Source: Bacillota bacterium (GTDB lineage: Bacteria; Bacillota; Clostridia; Oscillospirales; Ruminococcaceae). Taken from it: a stretch of 7,788 nucleotides of DNA. The notes under the pieces were generated by a model. That model saw nothing but the letters and a program-made list of their open reading frames with translations, was not told the DNA's origin and ran no database searches. Positions 5,345-7,788 of the stretch are shown one piece after another (within the stretch, counting starts at the first letter, position 1; each line of letters starts with the position of its first letter). The position numbers were made by a program, and so were the translations under genes. Location of the stretch: NCBI GenBank assembly GCA_023395695.1, contig JAEWYJ010000085.1, positions 1-7,788 on the forward strand, written 5' to 3'.

Positions 5345-6076
5345 TTATTCCGATACGAGGATGCCCGCTTCTTTAAGCGCCGCCTGAATGCGCTCAAAGC
5401 AGGCGCGGTCGGGGCAGCGCAGCGTATGCAGGTGAATGCCGCCGGTTAAAAGCGAGAGCGGAGAGGCTGCGGATTCGGATAGATCCTTGATAAAGCGGTC
5501 GGCTTCAAAGCGTGAGCTGATCTGAAGCTGGCCAGTCATCTGACCGTAAACCGGGTGCTCAACGATGACATCCCGCGCAGTAGCGCCGTGGTCAACAATG
5601 ATATACAGCTCCTGCCGCAGCCGGTCTTCATTGTCATGGCGGCAGGCAATGGTGTAGTCCTGCGCGGCGTCTGGACCGGATATGGCGGCTTCCAGCAGAT
5701 AACCGCGCGGCGTTGCCAGAACCGGTGCGCCCGAAGCGCGCAGCAGTGCGATATCGCCAACAATAATCTGTCGGCTGACGCCGAATTTCTCGGCCATCAC
5801 CGAGGCGCTGACCGGCTCGGCCGCATGCGCCAGAAGCTGCATAAGGCCGCTGCGGCGCGAGACCGCACCCAGCCGGGACAGCCGGTCGGAGACGGCCTTT
5901 TGCCTGCGGCCGGTTTCCGGTGCATCCAGAGCATAGCCGTTTTCAGTCCGGCGCAGCAAGGCGCCTTCGCCGGCGCCCTGCGGAAGCGCCGACAGGGGAA
6001 TGCGCTGCTGCTGCTCCAGTTCATCCACGCAGACGGCAAAACCGCCTTCAATCCGGTCGATGGATAATAAGTGCAT
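5345..6076 (-). CDS. niaR: DUF3006-NiaR fusion: niacin-responsive transcription repressor with an extra N-terminal domain
   Basis: A 243-residue protein with three parts. Residues 1-69 match the DUF3006 pattern (SIDRIEGGFAVCVDE, then IPLSALPQGAGEGALLR, then a basic helix ending DRLSRL). Residues 72-126 are an HTH_11 winged helix (SRRSGLMQLLAHAAEPVSAS to ATPRGYLLE). Residues 140-243 are a 3H ligand domain, with H163 (VDHG), H174 (VEHPVYG), and H215 and H217 (GGIHLHT); H147 and E156 are further candidate metal ligands. NiaR represses NAD-synthesis and niacin-uptake genes when nicotinate is bound; no such target lies in this window. Stand-alone NiaR is about 170-180 residues, so the extra length equals the DUF3006 part. 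The junction is a continuous frame with no alternative start or ribosome site before the HTH. The ATG at 6076 has AGGAGG 9 nt upstream; the longer frame from 6112 lies inside the hydrolase gene and is rejected. Confidence 0.9.
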   Translation of the reverse strand: MHLLSIDRIEGGFAVCVDELEQQQRIPLSALPQGAGEGALLRRTENGYALDAPETGRRQKAVSDRLSRLGAVSRRSGLMQLLAHAAEPVSASVMAEKFGVSRQIIVGDIALLRASGAPVLATPRGYLLEAAISGPDAAQDYTIACRHDNEDRLRQELYIIVDHGATARDVIVEHPVYGQMTGQLQISSRFEADRFIKDLSESAASPLSLLTGGIHLHTLRCPDRACFERIQAALKEAGILVSE

Positions 6077-6077
6077 T

Positions 6078-7037
6078 TTACGCCGCCTCCTTTGCGCTGA
6101 TGGCATCTTCAATGTTGCTTGCGCTAATCCAAATGGCGTTTCCGTCGGTCGAGAAGGTGACGGCGCCGTTTAAATCGGTACGGTAGACCGGCCCAAAGGC
6201 CGAGAGCCGGGCCAACGCCTTTTGATTGGGCAGGTTGTAGGAGTTATCCCGCCCGCAGGAGATGACGCTGGCTGTGGGGCTTACTGCGTTTAAAAACGCC
6301 TGCTTGTTCGAGGTGTTGCTGCCGTGGTGCCCCGCCACAAAAATATCGGCGCTTACCGGTGCGCTGTTTTGCAGCAGCGCCTGCTCCACCGCCGTTTCAC
6401 CGTCGCCGGTTACCAGAAAAGAAGCGTCCCCCGCGTCGATACGCAGACAAAGCGAGGTGTCGTTGAGGTTGTCGGGGTCGGGAACGAAGGCGTCGAGCAG
6501 CCGCAGTGTCACGCTGTTGCCCAGCGGTTCGGTGCGGGGCGCTGTGGGCTGGACAAATTCGCAGCCGTTTTGCTCCAGCGCATCTAAAAAGCGTTCAAAG
6601 GTGCTGTTGGTCGGCATCAGCGCCTCGGGGACGGCGGGCATCCAGAGCGTATCCACCTCGTAATTTTCAAGCACTGTAATCAGGCCGCCGAAATGATCGG
6701 TATGCGGGTGGGTCATAATGACAAAATCCAGCCGGGAAATGCCGGCCGCATCGAGCGCGTCGCTAACAGCCTGAGCGGCCGAGCGCTCACCGCCATCGAT
6801 GAGCACCGTATAGCCGCCGTTTTCGCCCTCGGTACGCAGCAGCAGGCTGCTGCCTTGTCCGACATCCAGCACCTGCACCTCGGCGATTACATTTTCAGCC
6901 AGTACAGGGATAACCCGTTGTGCGGGCCGGTATTCGGTTTGATACCACGAAACGGCGCTGACTAGCACGATGACCAGCAGCGCCAGCGGAGAAAGGCGCT
7001 GTCCCTTACCCGATTTGCGCTTTTTTGTCTGCCTCAT
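6078..7037 (-). CDS. ComEC/Rec2-like metallo-beta-lactamase-fold hydrolase, membrane anchored
   Basis: A 319-residue MBL-fold protein of the ComEC C-terminal domain type. A basic N-terminus (MRQTKKRKSGKGQR) and one hydrophobic segment at about 16-32 suggest a signal anchor with the catalytic domain outside. Motifs in order are VLDVGQG (56-62), LIDGG (79-83), the metal-binding THPHTDHFGG (H110, H112, D114, H115), GDGE with D212, and GHHGSNTS (H237, H238). The usual Asp after DVGQG in the family is replaced by Ser63. Related domains are thought to degrade nucleic acid or nucleotides at the cell surface, but the substrate here is unknown. It lacks the ComEC transmembrane channel, so it is not a DNA-uptake pore. 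The ATG overlaps the TGA of the YgiQ-family gene by four bases (ATGA), and the DUF3006 fusion follows after one base, so all three form one operon. A GGGGGG run upstream serves as a plausible ribosome site. Confidence 0.93.
   Translation of the reverse strand: MRQTKKRKSGKGQRLSPLALLVIVLVSAVSWYQTEYRPAQRVIPVLAENVIAEVQVLDVGQGSSLLLRTEGENGGYTVLIDGGERSAAQAVSDALDAAGISRLDFVIMTHPHTDHFGGLITVLENYEVDTLWMPAVPEALMPTNSTFERFLDALEQNGCEFVQPTAPRTEPLGNSVTLRLLDAFVPDPDNLNDTSLCLRIDAGDASFLVTGDGETAVEQALLQNSAPVSADIFVAGHHGSNTSNKQAFLNAVSPTASVISCGRDNSYNLPNQKALARLSAFGPVYRTDLNGAVTFSTDGNAIWISASNIEDAISAKEAA
6086..6091 (-). promoter_or_regulatory. AGGAGG site inside the MBL gene, start of DUF3006-NiaR
   Basis: AGGAGG is formed by the last codons of the upstream hydrolase (Ala-Lys-Glu-Ala-Ala) and lies 9 nt before the ATG at 6076. 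The hydrolase stop (6080-6078) and this ATG are one base apart, so translation of the two is probably coupled. Confidence 0.85.
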
Positions 7038-7788
7038 CGCCCGCCCCCCGGTCTGGCACCGCCTGTGCGGTGAGGCGGTTTCGCGTTCCTGACCCTGCGC
7101 GGCCCGGCTGGCTGCGCAGCCCGCTTTTCAGCCAGCTTTTGCTGGTATTGCCGGTCGGGGGCGACAAGGCAGTCCGGCCCGGTACCGATAAGGTCGGTGC
7201 GGCGGATTTCTTCGAGCGCCTCGATAACCGTCCGGCGGTTTTCGGGTCTGAAATATTGCAGCAGCGCGCGCTGACGCTGTTTTTCACGGTCGGTTTTAGG
7301 GACATATATCTCTTTGCCGGTCAGCGGGTCGACGCCGGTGTAAAACATGCAGGTAGAAATGGTGCCCGGGGTGGGGTAAAAATCCTGCACCTGCTCAGGC
7401 TTCATATGGTTCTTTTTGAGGAACAGCGCCAGCGCCACCGCGTCGCGGATGGTGCTGCCGGGGTGAGAACTCATGAGATAGGGCACGAGGTACTGCTCCT
7501 TGCCCGCCTGCCGGGTGCATTGGTAGAATTTTTTAACAAAACGCTCATAGACCTCAATATGCGGCTTGCCCATGGCGTCGAGCACGGCGTCGCTGCAATG
7601 CTCGGGTGCGACTTTGAGCTGCCCGCTGATATGATTGGCGACCATCTCTTTTAAAAACGTATCGTCCTTGTCAAGCAGCATGTAGTCAAAGCGCAGACCG
7701 GAGCGCACAAATACCTTTTTTACGCCTTTAATCGCCCGCAGACGGCGCAGCAGCTCCAGATATTCGCTGTGGTCGACCCGTACGGCGG
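7034..7788 (-). CDS. YgiQ family radical SAM protein, C-terminal part (cut by window edge)
   Basis: The frame is open to the right edge, so about 250 C-terminal residues of a protein that is normally about 600-650 are seen. The GTG at 7708 lies mid-domain and is not a start. Diagnostic stretches are VRSGLRFDYML, HISGQLKVAPEHCSDAVL, SSHPGSTIRDAVALALFLK, EQVQDFYPTPGTISTCMFYTG and the DUF3362-like end (VPKTDREKQRQRALLQYFRPENR). The radical SAM CxxxCxxC cluster lies upstream of the window. YgiQ (UPF0313) proteins are presumed iron-sulfur SAM enzymes of unknown reaction. The protein ends in a low-complexity basic, proline- and glycine-rich tail (about 34 residues from KLAEKRAAQPAG) beyond the conserved region. 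It is the most upstream visible gene of the - strand operon, with a four-base overlap to the MBL gene. Confidence 0.93.
   Translation of the reverse strand, partial: AVRVDHSEYLELLRRLRAIKGVKKVFVRSGLRFDYMLLDKDDTFLKEMVANHISGQLKVAPEHCSDAVLDAMGKPHIEVYERFVKKFYQCTRQAGKEQYLVPYLMSSHPGSTIRDAVALALFLKKNHMKPEQVQDFYPTPGTISTCMFYTGVDPLTGKEIYVPKTDREKQRQRALLQYFRPENRRTVIEALEEIRRTDLIGTGPDCLVAPDRQYQQKLAEKRAAQPAGPRRVRNAKPPHRTGGARPGGGR

Noticed and set aside
5860..5890. A frameshift or lost stop at the DUF3006/NiaR junction as an assembly error
   Set aside because: The frame is continuous, with no premature stop or abrupt composition change, and both halves keep their conserved patterns to the edges. It still needs reads to exclude fully.
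5555..6067. A 170-codon + strand frame opposite the DUF3006-NiaR gene
   Set aside because: The - strand frame carries a complete, motif-rich repressor. The + frame is low-complexity and has no family features.
6077..6112. A longer start for the DUF3006-NiaR protein at 6112
   Set aside because: The twelve extra residues (MKMPSAQRRRRK) lie inside the MBL gene. The ATG at 6076 has a perfect AGGAGG at 9 nt and begins exactly at the DUF3006 pattern.
7025..7654. A 209-codon open frame on the + strand opposite the YgiQ-family gene
   Set aside because: It is antisense to strongly conserved YgiQ motifs and has no ribosome site; it is a shadow produced by GC-rich codons.
1..7788. CRISPR array, tRNA, rRNA, transposase or phage genes
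   Set aside because: No regularly spaced repeats, no cloverleaf-like or rRNA-like segment and no recombinase or phage motif were found on either strand.

Overview
The window looks like chromosomal DNA of a moderately GC-rich Clostridia-type Firmicute, possibly Oscillospiraceae/Ruminococcaceae-like. The evidence is strong AGGAGG-type ribosome binding sites, compact operons with ATGA overlaps, classic GC-stem/T-tail terminators, a NiaR-type niacin repressor (HTH plus 3H domain), a DUF3006 domain beside a ComEC-like metallo-beta-lactamase hydrolase, a YgiQ-family radical SAM protein and a PLDc_N-type cardiolipin synthase. The placement is an inference from gene content; no rRNA or other phylogenetic marker is present.

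Layout, left to right. (1) Positions 3-1217, + strand: the 3' part of an unrecognised gene, then a small divergent sigma-70-like protein, closed by a strong terminator. (2) Positions 1239-1766, + strand: a monocistronic four-helix membrane protein with its own extended -10 promoter and a terminator directly after the stop codon. (3) Positions 1767-1952: a non-coding stretch bounded by imperfect inverted repeats, possibly a small repeat element. (4) Positions 1953-3485, - strand: a complete cardiolipin synthase, divergent from (5) an HD-domain phosphohydrolase at 3576-4235 on the + strand. (6) A large hairpin at 4338-4380 separates the HD gene from the convergent - strand gene 4426-5148, an unrecognised single-pass membrane-anchored protein. 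(7) Positions 5164-5344: a structured intergenic stretch with hairpins and short repeats. (8) Positions 7788-5345, - strand: a tight operon running from a partial YgiQ-family radical SAM gene, through a ComEC-like MBL hydrolase (4-nt overlap), to a DUF3006-NiaR fusion (1-nt gap, Shine-Dalgarno inside the upstream gene).

The most notable item is the last gene. A DUF3006 domain, in my knowledge a small stand-alone protein next to MBL hydrolases, is continuous in frame with a complete NiaR repressor. It physically links the hydrolase partner domain to a nicotinate-sensing transcription factor. The rest is ordinary core metabolism and membrane biology. I saw no mobile-element genes, CRISPR array, tRNA or rRNA.
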